Positions 35,660-47,266 of a stretch of DNA of 64,000 bases are shown here, one piece after another. Below the pieces are notes generated by a model. The model saw nothing but the letters and a program-made list of their open reading frames with translations, had not been told where the DNA came from and did no database searches. A program made the translations under genes and the position numbers. Source of the stretch: Urechis unicinctus (Eukaryota; Annelida; Polychaeta; Xenopneusta; Urechidae); assembly GCA_034190875.2 (NCBI GenBank), contig CM067343.1:14201312-14265311 (forward strand). Reading direction: 5' to 3'. Position 1 is the stretch's first letter; every line of letters begins with the position of its first letter.

Positions 35660-38190
35660 AACACAACACTGGTCTAATGGTTAACCAACACATAGATGGT
35701 ATCGAAAGCAGAAACTCCACGCTGGTGATGTATGCTGCTGTAGTGACGGTCATGCGTCATGTAGGTTATACCATGACCAATCAGAGCATGGGCCGGTTAG
35801 TCATGTGCTTAGATTGGGGTTAGTGAAATGACAGCATCGAGCCACGCCTGGGCGAGACGTTCAGTTATAAGCATATTGCATGGGCGATATAAAAAATCAT
35901 TTGGTTTTACAGAAGCGAAGCTCTTGTACGCCTTATACCATGAGAACATTGCAAATGTGAGCCTCGAGCTATTGACCGTTATGATGTGTGGTTACCCGAC
36001 GTCAGCGATCACATGTGCATCTACCCCTGTCCTCGTATTGACCACCAGACTCGGGACTGATACTGTGAACAACATGGGCATGCGGTACAAATCAAACTCA
36101 AAATTCCCCAACGCTTATGTTAAGCTACCAGACGCGATACTCAAGACTTCTACAGATGACATTCACTTAATAATAAGTCATACTTATTTGTCAATCCAAG
36201 ACTTTTTGAATTGATGTTAGTGAACAATTTGACTAGCGGTGGTAAATATATTTCAAAGTTACTTCCGGATACGATTAAGGAAATGGCTTTCACCCACCTG
36301 CGAACCTGGGAATCAGACGTCGGGAAAAACATTGTCTCTAGAAAATAAATGAAGGAAGGAATAATCTGCCGCAGGAATGCACTTATATGTGAATTAATAA
36401 CTGTTTATGAAAGCTGAACTGTATGATATCTTAATCTAGCCATATCCTGTCTTAGTGGTTTTGATCTGGTGATACAGGATCACTTGTCACGATCAGATCA
36501 GCATAGGTACCACAATGGTGCGCAAGACGATCGGATGCTACGTTATGATTACGTTATTGATATGAATGCCACCTAGAAGAGCAAGCGTGCAGCAAACGGA
36601 TGATGACAACCAGCTCCTACACATCACGCAGGTGGGTAACTATACGAGAGGTATTTGTGTTTATAAGGTTTCAAATATATAACAGGCTAATTTATGACAC
36701 CCGAACAAAACACAGATGCACGTTTCAATATTTATTGTAGCAATTTGCTGTAACTATATATGTAAGCAAAAAAATTAACAGCGATCCACTAAATTCCGCC
36801 CACACAAACTAAACAGAGATAAATCTTTTGTGACTTTTAAAGCTTGGTTGCAGAATATTTGAGCTTAAGTGACAGCTGATGAATGTGGTACACTTCCGCA
36901 TTAATACGGCCACATATGTCTACAACAACACTGCATTCTTATCCAGGTAAACTTAAAACTGCCTGCCTGGGCGATCGCTACACAGAAGAGAAAAAACTGT
37001 CATAGTTACCTGCAACATACATGGAACCTGTAGAGAGGGATTTAAGAGTCATTTAATGTGTTTTGGGTACGCTTGATGTTTTGCGGCAACAAATATACCA
37101 GCTATTCTGACTACACCTTAATAATGTTGCTCCATTTATTTTCATTTTATTAATGGTGTGGTAATTTGGAATATATTTGTTGTGTATGGAATAATCTGTG
37201 TTGCTGTATTTCTTCGTGCTCGGTTTACTCTAAGTATAACAAAATAAGCGGAGAACTAATAACAACACTCATGTTTTCACCTTACTCCAAGGAATGGCAG
37301 CAATGGGACAAGTCATTAAGGGATTGTTCAAAGCAATAGCAATTATAATCGCCATGTGTTGCATTATAAATGATGTATGTAGGACGGCTTTGTTCATTGT
37401 ACTGGCATTTTAGATGTCTACAGCAACGTAATTATTGGTTGCGCAACAAAACGATAATCCGGACCAGAGCCTGTTTTGTGGACTTGAAATTGCCTCAACA
37501 CACAATTATCCTCCCTCCATTGTTCACCATCAAATCACCCACGCAGAGATGTAATAGAGAAGTTAATTTGGTTGTTATGTGAGACACTCACCAATCGCTG
37601 AAAACACGTCATTGTTAAGTAAACATATATCACTATTATTAGAGTCGTATTATCGACATCCGATCCTTTCAAATCGTTCAGCGCAATTCCGGCACATTTA
37701 GGCTAATACCCGTATATGCCTTGGTTGTTAACCTGCCTTTTCCCTTGATGCATATTATTTTGCAGATGACAGCTTTTGTACTTAAACACTCAATGCTTGC
37801 GTGTTTGGATTGCCAACGTTTATATATTATGTATGCACCATGTCTTTGCCTTCCCTTTGTTATGCCACAGATCAATTGCTTACCTATGCAATTATGAAAC
37901 GGTGCCATATCAAAATATAACACAAGTGGCAGCAGGACTTGTGGCAGCTTTCACTTGCAGGGAGGTTATTAAATACGGACGAGTCTGCAAATCTTAATTC
38001 GAAATGATTAATTACATCCACAGAGAAAATGATGCCAATGGAGGCTGACAATGCTCAGTCGGTACGCTATGCCATCTGTGGAATAATGGGTAGCTTTCGT
38101 ATGTTGATTGTGCTCGCCAATTTATGCACATTTCACCGCCTTGTTGCTATGAAAGTCTGCTTTGGCTTTCAATCCGTTGCTTCTTTCCCC
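35660..38190 (+). pseudogene. Inverted decayed copy of the receptor's 3' half (CCP5, 6, 8, 9, 10, TM)
   Basis: Plus-strand DNA matches the minus-strand receptor gene in the same order. CCP5 relic 35661-35855 shares GTAGGTTATACCATGACCAA and the end of the exon. CCP6 relic 36003-36160 still reads ITCASTP. CCP8 relic 36475-36650, CCP9 relic 36885-37045, CCP10 relic 37860-37985 and membrane-exon relic 38040-38170 follow. Breaks: TAG-TGA replaces Ser-Trp in CCP5, cysteine codons are changed in CCP5 (TGT to CGT) and CCP6 (TGT to TAT), a TAG replaces Trp in CCP8, CCP7 is missing, and the second half of CCP6 is lost. It is a pseudogene, diverged roughly 20-25% by eye. Opposite orientation about 15 kb away suggests an inverted local duplication. 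Confidence 0.82.
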
Positions 38191-38849
38191 TAGGCTCAAA
38201 CAAAGCGCTTGGCAGCAGTAAATAAGACACGAATGATGCGTTCTTGACATTAGCCAGATGTATGGTCTGCTGATGTGGCTGCAGGACACGATATTAACAC
38301 TATGTAATGAATCATAAAGGTGAGGTATCGTTGCTTTAATCAGCTACAGAATATTACTTCCGCCAATAATTGCGGCCACTAAGCTCTAGTCCTGGGTATT
38401 ATACATAAATAATTTGCAACACATCAGACTTAACATAATGTCAGAATCAATGAGAGGCTATTGTTGAATAACCACGGCCGTATTATGAAGAACTTATCAA
38501 TTATCACAGCTGAATGACGCATTGTAGTACGTGTTCCAACAAAATACAAATATATACAGCACCATTAATGTATTAAACCCCTTTACTTACCGCCTCGAAC
38601 ATCAATATCATAAACAGTTACACACCTAGATGAACACGCCTGCCCAACGGAACACCAAGTACACTTATCACAGAACTCATCTAATATATGGAAGGCGTCC
38701 TAAGCGATTACGTTGCATCCTAAAGTATTGCATATCATGCGTAAAATATAATATGATAATCTTCAAAGTAAGCGTGGATTCGAGCCGCAGGTGGCTCACT
38801 CTTCATGCGTATTTTTTTTAACGATTTTGTATGCTCCCTAATTGGACTA

Positions 38850-40160
38850 TATAGAGATGACCGCAACGCAATTTATTTTGCTCACAGAGTAGTATATGCG
38901 ATGCGCGCCGTGCAGTCATGGTCCAGTTCAATCTAAATCACAAAGGGAGTATAGCGGAGATGGAAATTTACTGATGTCCTTACAGTTATATTTATACAAG
39001 TAAAAGAAGCGGGGAACATGACATAAAGGCGAATAACATTAAGGCATAATTGAACTACCTCCAGGTCATATCATATTATTACACGTATTTCATAGAGCAC
39101 ATGTTTATAGGTATTGGTAAATCAGTCAGCTTATATGCGCATGAAACGGTCGCTTACCTGCGCAGCAAACACGAGTTTTATACTACGATGCATGCCCTAA
39201 AGCCATCACAGCCTTATATATTTCAGACATTATATGACTACTTAAAGACTGTCTCAGGTAAACCCTTTAGGCGTTGCTGAAAAAAAATATCTTTTTCGAT
39301 TTTCCTAGCTTTACTGCGCGTTCCTATATGCAATTATGTAGCCGCATCTAAAGCGGTATGAATGCAGTAAAGCACAGGCAAAGCATCTTTTTTGACGACG
39401 CTGTGGTGATTAGCTTCATTTTACGCACCAAACTACTCTGGATTACAACATAAATGCATGTCGGCGTCGAGCCAGTGCAACGCTAATACAAACGGTCATC
39501 TAGTATTTTCCCCTATTAAGAGATTCTTATAAAGATCCAAACCTAAATCATCCACGCTATCAAAGCATGACGAGTACTTATGCAGCAGTGGAGTGTTTCA
39601 CGATCACATTTCTTTGTTCACCATCGGTATGATATAAGCTATTCAAAAATTGCGGCGACTCCAAGGATATAATGGACCCGTACCGCTCTGCAAATGAACT
39701 AACCGGGAATAACATTTGAATGGTAAAGGTGATATCGCTCAGCCTGGATAAGCTATGTCATTAAAAAAGCGCAATTTTGGGGCATTTTATAAGGACAGCG
39801 CCCATGTTTGCGATAACTGTCATGCGAGAAGGCAATGTATCAAAAAAACGGATTTGAACATACTGAATTTAATGGAAAAGACTTCGCTACATTGTATTTC
39901 ACAGTTTGTTGAGTTTTGTAATGGGTCATTATTTTCCAGTCATCAAAAGCTCAGCGGAAGCCATACATTGATTGGGCTGTCATGAAGTACAATATAAATA
40001 TCATAAAAGCACTTATTGGTCGACAGTTTACAGTCCAACTCAGGATAGCAATGATAGATTGTTACTATACAAGATCATGGAGATGGTAGGCGACGGCATA
40101 CCAATAAGCTACGAACAAGTTAAACGGACTGGGAATATTCGTCAACAGTTCATTTAACCA
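38850..40160. repeat. Family F repeat, ~1.3-kb copy
   Basis: Collinear with 54790-55995 (for example TTTATTTTGCTCAC, ATGCATGTCGGCGTCGAGCC, GTTCATTTAACCA) at roughly 80% identity by eye. Includes the GCAGCAGTGGAG and GATTGGGCTGTCATG blocks also found in 3050-4400. Confidence 0.78.
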
Positions 40161-40579
40161 TTTAGCATTTAACCATTTCTAAATCATGTTTATAAAAGAA
40201 ACAGAAGCACGCAGTCTACTTATTTTGGTCACGATACCCGTTCAAACATTGAACTTTGGAAAAATGGAATAAAAAAATCGTTGACCTTCAACAAGCATAA
40301 ATGTTTTAGCGTTAATGATCGACCTGCTGAATATGTGTATAATGCAGACGATGGGGTTCATGAGAATGTATTTTATAATTATTCCATTTGAGTGGTTTAA
40401 TAAATCCCTTCAATCATGCAATGCTCTGTTGAAAATGGTACTTTACAGAAAAATATATATAATTTCTTTTCACTTAATGTTTCATTCTAGCTCTGAATTT
40501 ATTTCCCTTTCAACATATATTTCAAATGCCGTCTTTAGGGTAAGTCATATCGGGCGATGCGGTTTGTGCAACAGTCATG

Positions 40580-41420
40580 TTAGCGAAGCATAGACATGTC
40601 CATGTGTAAGATATTTTATTAGTCTGAGATCGATTTCCCTGGATGTCTAGCCGGGTTACTAAACATCTGACAATGATTATACATTTTCCTACTTACTATT
40701 TCGGTCCTAAAACTCAAAGAGAGTCACTCCACATCCGACGCTACATATATCTACAAATCCAAAATGGACTCTACTATACTGTATCACACGGGTAATTTGC
40801 TTTTGTTCCAATGTAGGATTACAACACATATCTACGTAGTACCAGAGGATCTTACTTTATAAATATTAAATATTAAAAAAATTGAAAAGCGGATAGATAA
40901 TATATTATCAAGTCTGATATATTCTACTTTTTCAATATCATCTCGTTAAATGTGAATTAACCAGGATAATGAAATTTTGCTTCTGGACAATTGAGGCAGT
41001 ATTATGGATACAAAATACATGCAATTAAGACTTTTACTTAATTTGGGACAAAAGACAACGTGAAATCGAGGACTGTTATACATGCAAATAAAGAAAACGC
41101 GACCTTAGAATGACAGAAACGCGGCGTATTGAATGGATTCATGATGTAATCTACAGATGACTATTCAAGAAAAGGATCAGATATAATGAAAGTGTCGGTG
41201 TTGCTTTCTAGTTTAGGAGACAAAAGGATGATGAAAAGTTGCGAGTAAATGTTTCTCAAGATTCATCATAACTCACAGCAACACTCTCAAATCGGTGTTT
41301 CGTAAACTGCGATAATTCATTGAAAGAGGTCAACAGATACTATTTCGACGAAAGTGGCCATGACATGGTCTACTCTATGTTGAATTGTGGTTAACTTATT
41401 AACGCAAGATCGATGTATAA
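40580..41420. repeat. Family E repeat
   Basis: Collinear with 59170-60020: GATCGATTTCCCTG, AACTACAAATCCAAA-type block, GAAAACGCGACCTT and AACGCGGCGTATTGAATGG. About 80% identity by eye. Confidence 0.78.
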
Positions 41421-41719
41421 TATCAGGTGCAGGGCGATTTATGCACTACAAAATCAATCGCCCGTTATTTGGGATAATATCTTAAAAAAGCTTTGATACA
41501 CCCGCACAACGGAATATTTTATTACTAGTCTCAGAATGATGTGTCGTTTTAACTGACATTGTCATAAAACAGCTAGTTAGCGTAATTATTGACAGCTTGT
41601 TCATACGCAAATTATTGTGGTCATGCAACTGAAACATATCTGTGCATGATACTGAAGTGATTAACACAACCAATACATGGTAATCACTATACCAATTGTT
41701 TTAATTCGCTACCCACGGT

Positions 41720-42260
41720 AGTACCATGTTCATGTTCACGTGTGTCATATTTGCACCAATTTTGGAATGCAAAACAGCTAGGAGATTACGATGATGGGAA
41801 ATGTTAAGGTGAATGTCATGTTTTTAGACGAGGCCTCACTAATAAAACAGGCCTAGCCCATAGGCATCCGTGTCAACCCTTCTCTCCCATTTTCCTCTTG
41901 TCCCAGTATTCACCATTTAATGTTTCACGAGTTGTGGTGTTATTTTATTATGGATTAATTAATCGTACTACGCAATCAATTTGGTCCAGATATATAATTC
42001 TAGGCTATTCGTTCGGATTTATTTTAATGATTGTCGGTTATTGCAAGAGCATATGTAGACGAGTCTGTCGAAGGACAAAACCGTTTTGCCTCAGCATAAA
42101 AAGCCTCAGTGCAAAAGCTATCATATATAATACTGATGGCAATATCGCCTGGACATGAATACAATAAAGGCTAACTATATCACAATCTAAATGTTCAACG
42201 ACGGTCCTGGATCAATGTAATGAGAAATGCCATTATGGTAAATGCAAATGCGGTGACATT
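41720..42260. repeat. Family D repeat, shorter copy
   Basis: Partner of 31970-32880, lacking about 300 bases of its middle. Same orientation. Confidence 0.78.
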
Positions 42261-42529
42261 AAGATAAAGACCGTGGGGTTGCAAGTTTTTGGGTCAGTAT
42301 GGGGCCCTTAGACAGCGTGTGTGTCTCACGTGGCTTTTGCTTAAACATATACACTGTTTGAGTTGATAACTTCAGAAAAGACCGTCACTCCCAGTTGAAT
42401 CGGTCGTGACGGTTTCATCATTTAGGTGTGTCGCAAGCTCACCCGTGCCATTGACATATGGCTCCAAAGATATATCCAGGTTTGTATTTTTTCCAAGTTG
42501 ATAGGTGGCTAGCCCGGTTAACCATGCAT

Positions 42530-42776
<247 letters not shown>

Positions 42777-43027
42777 CACAAATACAATCATGTTTTGTTG
42801 ATTAGGAAGTGTTTTGCACTGCGCCGCTCGTCCCTTGTCTGCTAGGGACATTCACAATGCACCCTCACATATTACATGCGTGTCATATGCATTGCTGGAT
42901 TCAATATTATATCTATGCTGTCACTGTCTTTGAATCCATCCGCATCTCGAAATTGTATCTGAGGCGCCCTATGTTTGCAGTCAGCGAGCAAGTATTGTAG
43001 ATGGCTACGCAACTGTGAAGATCTTGT

Positions 43028-43489
43028 ATGTTGATTGATGCAAAACATTTATGTGCGTTTAATATGTGCTTAGATACGGCAATTTTTTCCATAGTTGTTT
43101 TGCAAGAAATACTCGGTTGCTCTCATTTACTTACGACAGTGACTCAACTTATCGGATCGCACATAAACAGTGTTTGCACGAGCAATGTTGCTTTATGTCG
43201 CTTTGCATATGTCTTTGTGTATAACAAAAAGCCAGGAAAGATTGCTCCTCTGTTTAAAAAGATGTTATGCATATATAATTCTGATAGTGATATATGTAAA
43301 TATTGTGATAGCGAGAAGGCTGGTAGATATGGACAAGAGCGTCACTATCGTTGCTCTTGTGTGATATTCATGCGAAAGTTGATGTGTATTGTAAAATTGG
43401 TATTCCCACATAAAGGAGCAGCTTTCATCTTTTATAACTCCCATACACAAATACAGCGACCTTCGGGGGTCCCTTATTTATCGCCGTAA
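43028..43489 (+). CDS. Hypothetical open frame of 153 codons, unknown
   Basis: ATG-started frame with a cysteine cluster CKYC...RHYRCSC near residues 95-115, spaced like a small metal-binding knuckle. Base composition does not differ from the AT-rich surroundings and no splice or promoter context is evident, so chance is quite possible. Confidence 0.18.
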   Translation: MLIDAKHLCAFNMCLDTAIFSIVVLQEILGCSHLLTTVTQLIGSHINSVCTSNVALCRFAYVFVYNKKPGKIAPLFKKMLCIYNSDSDICKYCDSEKAGRYGQERHYRCSCVIFMRKLMCIVKLVFPHKGAAFIFYNSHTQIQRPSGVPYLSP

Positions 43490-43499
43490 TAACATATCG

Positions 43500-45300
43500 C
43501 GAGATCCATTAACTGGATCTCTGAAACTGATTTTGCACTACGTTATAAAAGTTTCCAATAACTATTGCTTGCCATGTGTGTTATTATAATTTATGATAAC
43601 AAGGAATTATGATGGAATGGAATACATTCGCGAAAGCTGACTATCCTATATAAATCTATTCGTACCTTCCTAGCCCCGGGAAATAACCCTACGACGCCAA
43701 AACGTCCTGGAAAAATGATTTGTAAAAAAAAGCGTTCAATTACAATCATATATTCTGGGTGCATCAAACAGCACCAGTAACTATCATCGATCATTCATAG
43801 TCAAAGCATTTCACCACTGGCACAGTGAAGCCTCAACATCAAATTCATACAATCTGTCATCATTTATGTTTGTTTATTGTAATTGAAAACGTCAGCAATA
43901 CTTGACCGTGAGACATTGTAACTGTATCATAATAACTATGTTGTGACATTCCTCAGACACTCATCAGATGACATTTTGGTGGTTATACAGACTATTTTTG
44001 AGTACCCGTGCTGATGTTCTCATATAGATATCAAATGTAGAAGAGGTGACGATCTCAATCATATTTGCATGCTAATCCCTGGGTGAAACGTTATAGAATA
44101 ACATAAGTATACAAATAATTCTAACTACAATACAATACCTAAATATGATTTTTTTTTACGAACTGACTATTTTACTGTACTTAAACGATGAACTATGTAC
44201 GTCGGTACACCGCAACTTAACACTCCCTTTAACATTGTGAGGCATTGTAATCTCTTGCCTTAAGCGAATCAAGTATAGTATCCCTGCATGGAATATGCTT
44301 TACTGCCGTTCACAATGTTCGAAGTAAAGTTGAAGGAAGAATAGCGCTACGTTTTTAATCATCAATGTGTTCTTTTCATATGGCTTCAAGTTGCTCGATA
44401 TACCTTGGGCCGGAAAAAAATATTATTCTTCATTATGACAACTCACCTTTTTCCGAAATCTCAAACCAAATTAATGGTATCAACACCTGCTACTAAGCTA
44501 GAAAAACGTTAATGGGATTAGGTTTTACGGTGCCAGGATATTGGCATAACTAATCTTATTGCCATAACAAGTTGAAATATCACTACCACATTTATTAACC
44601 ATGTTGGCTGCATCATACGAAATACCACTACCTACTATTATTGTACATGCTAGAGGAAAATAGCTGCAATTTAACTGGTTTTATAAGCGTACTGCACAGC
44701 TCTCATACCACGATCAATTTACTTATCCCATGCGGCTCCACATTGGCTAAAAAAGCGATATTATTATCAGTGTAAATACATCTATTGCCAGGTTTTTTTT
44801 ATGCAAAATCTGCTGTTTCAAGAGCATTGTGAAAGTATTAGGCATTTAGTATTCTGCATTCCATGTAACGAAAGCGGACAAAAAAGATTGTATGCAAGGC
44901 AGAGCACGGACATTAATCAGCCCGCTCTCATGGTTTAGCCATGCAGGACCAGTACACACACTACATAGCTGCAATATTTTAATATCGCACAGTTGACTTC
45001 GTCACTAAGCATGAAAGCAAGTGGTGAGTGAGATACATCAATGCTCTATATTTGAATTGTGCGATTGGGCTGGTATGCCGATAGAATATTGTTAAAGGTG
45101 CATTTTATCAAAACCAATGGTATGCGGGTTTTTTTTGCTCCATTTAATAGGGCAACTCTTTTGGAACCCACATAAACCATTTTGCGGACTAGTTCAATAC
45201 TATATCGTCGATTACACCGTATCGAAATCTGTCGGTCACACCCATGTTTACAAACATAAGCACATGTCGATGGGAAAATGACGCATGCGTATTGAAGGGT
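43500..45300. other. No gene seen
   Basis: AT-rich DNA with poly(A/T) runs. The short minus-strand frame at 45318-45046 abuts the CRE region but has no recognised domain. Confidence 0.4.
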
Positions 45301-45323
45301 CATTTGTTTACAACACATAGTCG

Positions 45324-45331
45324 TGACGTCA
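45324..45331. promoter_or_regulatory. CRE palindrome TGACGTCA upstream of the P2X7-domain-like ATG
   Basis: Perfect 8-bp CRE/ATF site about 45 bases before the ATG-GTGAGT exon, in a locally CpG-rich stretch (ACGCGCAGCGC). The position is that of a core promoter. The second P2X7-domain-like locus has the same octamer. Confidence 0.5.
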
Positions 45332-45776
45332 CGCGCAGCGCAGATTCGACAGAAGGTGGAAACCTTGCAGCCGAAATGGTGAGTCTTTTAATTCCTTCAT
45401 TTCTTATATGATTCTTTTTTCATTGGAGTTTTCGAATGTTATATAAAAAAAGAACCCGCCTCAATATAGTGAACACTATCGGTAAAATAGATTACCCGAG
45501 AAAACCCTGAGCCCTGAGGTAGCCCTACAAGACGTCCTGTTATATTTATATTACCGTTCGACCGGTGCTAACCCTGAGGCTGCGCATGTTCAAGCGTAAT
45601 AAAAACGATATTCTTGACTTGTTCGAAGTTGGATTATTTCATATGCAATTATCGGTGTTTTTTCATCACAAACTATTGGAAAATTCTTGAATGAACTCAT
45701 AGATTGTATTATAAATCAAGGGGCTGGGGTCTCACTCAGGACGTCTACGTTAACTGGTTATAGTGAACTGAAACAT

Positions 45777-45857
45777 GGATTTGAATTGGCTGGTCGGTCG
45801 CTATCTTCTATGCATACATAAACCCTACAGAAGATAGCGGCCGGCCAATGCAAATCC
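45777..45857 (+). ncRNA. Strong intronic hairpin (pre-miRNA-like or foldback MITE)
   Basis: Arm GGATTTG..TCGCTATCTTCT (45777-45809) pairs with AGAAGATAGCGG..CAAATCC (45829-45857), leaving a 19-base loop. There are two mismatches (G-U in RNA or A-G), and four extra bases TCGG in the 5' arm. ACTGAAAC occurs on both outer flanks (45767 and 45864), three bases out of register with the arm ends. Ends CATGGATTTG and CAAATCCCTG recall the CAGGG-type termini of hAT elements. Size (about 80 nt) and pairing also suit a miRNA precursor. Confidence 0.45.
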
Positions 45858-46255
45858 CTGTGTACTGAAACGTCCGCGCCAGGAGTTTGGGGTGGTATGT
45901 ATCATCGTATGGGTTTGGACAAGGGACAGTAGACGGGTGGGGAGGTTCTGGTCCTGATTTGGGTTATTTTAAGTTTGTTGCAACCCACTTTGATAAGACT
46001 TATAGGCATGGTTTAGATTGTGTGTCTATAATTGTCTACTTTAACACCATGCTGGTGTTGTAGATGTCTTGGATAGCTGAAATAAATTTGGTGAAATTTA
46101 GTGACAGAGATGTCCTTAAATCTATATTATTTGCAAATTATTTGTGGCTGACTTTCGCAGGCTTTTGGCTCAAACACTGTAACATTATTGATTGAATTAT
46201 TCTTGTCAAGTTCATTAATTAATTAAATTGAACCAACCCACTTTCAAATTTAAAG

Positions 46256-46345
46256 GAAATCAGAACGCCAAGGAGGGGATCACGTACAAGAAGAGGCAGT
46301 GGAAGGGGTCGTGGTACAGATTCTGACAACCTGTGTGGAACTGAG
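46256..46345 (+). CDS. RG-rich exon 2 of the P2X7-domain-like locus
   Basis: Ninety nucleotides, phase 0 at both ends, acceptor TTTAAAG, donor GTTGGT. It follows the ATG exon in frame. Encodes a strongly basic Arg/Gly segment that could be a nuclear or nucleic-acid-binding tail (inference). Confidence 0.5.
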
Positions 46346-46499
46346 GTTGGTTCCTATATTATTTGAATTTGATTCTTACCACCTTCTTAAAACAAGGTAC
46401 TTTTGGGCTTGCCTTACCTAATTGAATCACTTTGTCAGAATAGGTCCAATGTTGGACTTATCGAACCATATATTTCCGCTGGTTCTCATTTGTTTGTAG

Positions 46500-46772
46500 A
46501 CCTCGACAGGCCGAAAGCGGGTCAATCTTGTTTGCCGAGGCTACCTAGGCAACACACCAATAACTAACCAGACCCTACAGCAGAGTAGAGTGCCTGCTAA
46601 ATCTTTAGAGCTGTCACAGAAGGAGAAATTGAAGGTATTGTACAACTCAGCAGTTAGCACTCTTCAGCTGCTCCAAAAACCTTCATACCAATTTTTGTCA
46701 CAGAGAGAGATTTGCATTGGAGATATTCAATCCATCAAAATGAAGACTTTTTATGACTCGTATTTTCAGTAG
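46500..46772 (+). CDS. Exon 3 of the P2X7-domain-like locus
   Basis: Acceptor TGTTTGTAG. Open from 46500 to TAG 46770-46772; starts TSTGRKRVNLVCRGYLG and includes the amphipathic KSLELSQKEKLKVLYNSA. TTTTCAG immediately precedes that TAG, so part of this stretch may be the next intron. A candidate donor GTATTG at 46633 is phase 0 and does not fit the next exon, so the splice structure is unresolved. Confidence 0.45.
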   Translation, partial: TSTGRKRVNLVCRGYLGNTPITNQTLQQSRVPAKSLELSQKEKLKVLYNSAVSTLQLLQKPSYQFLSQREICIGDIQSIKMKTFYDSYFQ

Positions 46773-47226
46773 TTAGTGTGGTGGCTGGATTTGGATGGGG
46801 TGCTGCAGTTGCTGGTTATACAGACAGCCACAGTTTGCGCTTACAATCACCCGACAACCCACACCGCCGAAAGAAGGATTCCACCCTCAAATCAACTACA
46901 ACTTCACCAGACTGTTACATCTGCCTTCAATGTAGGGAAATGCCTACCCCTGTGGAACGGCAATGTTGGACTAACAGCCCAGACTTTTGCACATATGCAC
47001 TACCTCAGATGGAAGGAGTTGTGCTTGACCCGATGGTCATTGAGGTTATTAACGGGTACCGGGTGGACTTGCTATGGGATGCGGTTGCCGAGGACAAAAA
47101 AAAGACACGGCGCCTATCAGCAATTAGTTCTGTGGATTCATGGATTTTTTGGGGGAATGCAACAGGAGAGTAACTCTCTCCTGTTGCGCATGGAAAATCA
47201 GAGACCTCTTCCTTGACAAGTATTGA
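46770..47226 (+). pseudogene. Last exon: Cys-rich P2X7 C-terminal-type domain over three frames
   Basis: Frame one runs 46772-47173 with Cys at YICLQC and ERQC. Frame two carries the AYQQLVLWIHG motif at about 47107-47150. Frame three carries NRRVTLSCCAWKIR at about 47161-47205. All three pieces occur in the order found in the family, so one ancestral frame has been interrupted twice by a net +1. Confidence 0.7.
47159..47187. repeat. Perfect 12-bp inverted repeat with 5-base loop
   Basis: GCAACAGGAGAG-TAACT-CTCTCCTGTTGC, directly after the T6G5 run where the P2X7-like frame shifts. The hairpin plus the homopolymer could promote polymerase slippage in evolution or errors in sequencing. Confidence 0.8.
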
Positions 47227-47260
47227 CGGTATACAGGCTTAATACAAAATAGGTTTTGGT

Positions 47261-47266
47261 AATAAA
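47261..47266 (+). terminator. Polyadenylation signal AATAAA
   Basis: Perfect AATAAA 35 bases after the terminal TGA of the P2X7-domain-like locus, with a second AATAAA near 47364. The close spacing supports this being the real 3' end of a transcription unit. Confidence 0.55.

Larger units (their letters stand above)
45376..47226 (+). pseudogene. P2X7 intracellular-domain-like gene, frame broken (pseudogene or sequence errors)
   Basis: A short exon ends at ATG (45376-45378) before GTGAGT. A 90-nt exon at 46256-46345 encodes an Arg/Gly-rich basic segment (RRGSRTRRGSGRGRG), then an exon from 46500. The last exon (from about 46770) reads YICLQCREMPTPVERQC, then GVVLDPMVIE. After an 8-A run (47096-47103) the homology continues one frame over as RHGAYQQLVLWIHGFFGG, and after a G5 run in the third frame as RRVTLSCCAWKIRDLF. 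This is the order of the P2X7 receptor C-terminal ballast domain (Cys-rich zinc part, R-x-x-AYR, SCC-W-IR, then GQY-like). No P2X channel core is seen; such free-standing domains are known in invertebrates. TGA 47224-47226 replaces the usual Gly. Exon 3 to 4 phase does not match simply. Both shifts lie in homopolymers, so sequencing error is possible. Confidence 0.68.

Noticed and set aside
35828..36214. 128-codon plus-strand frame with ITCASTP
   Set aside because: It spans the decayed CCP5/CCP6 relics and their intron; not a functional gene.
45046..45318. Minus-strand frame with several cysteines, considered as a THAP-type zinc finger sharing the CRE promoter
   Set aside because: The THAP Cys and Trp/Pro spacing is not present and composition is background.
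46776..47216. 146-codon frame taken as a complete protein
   Set aside because: Only its C-terminal AYQQLVLWIHG part matches the P2X7-type domain; the earlier part is a shadow of the true frame.
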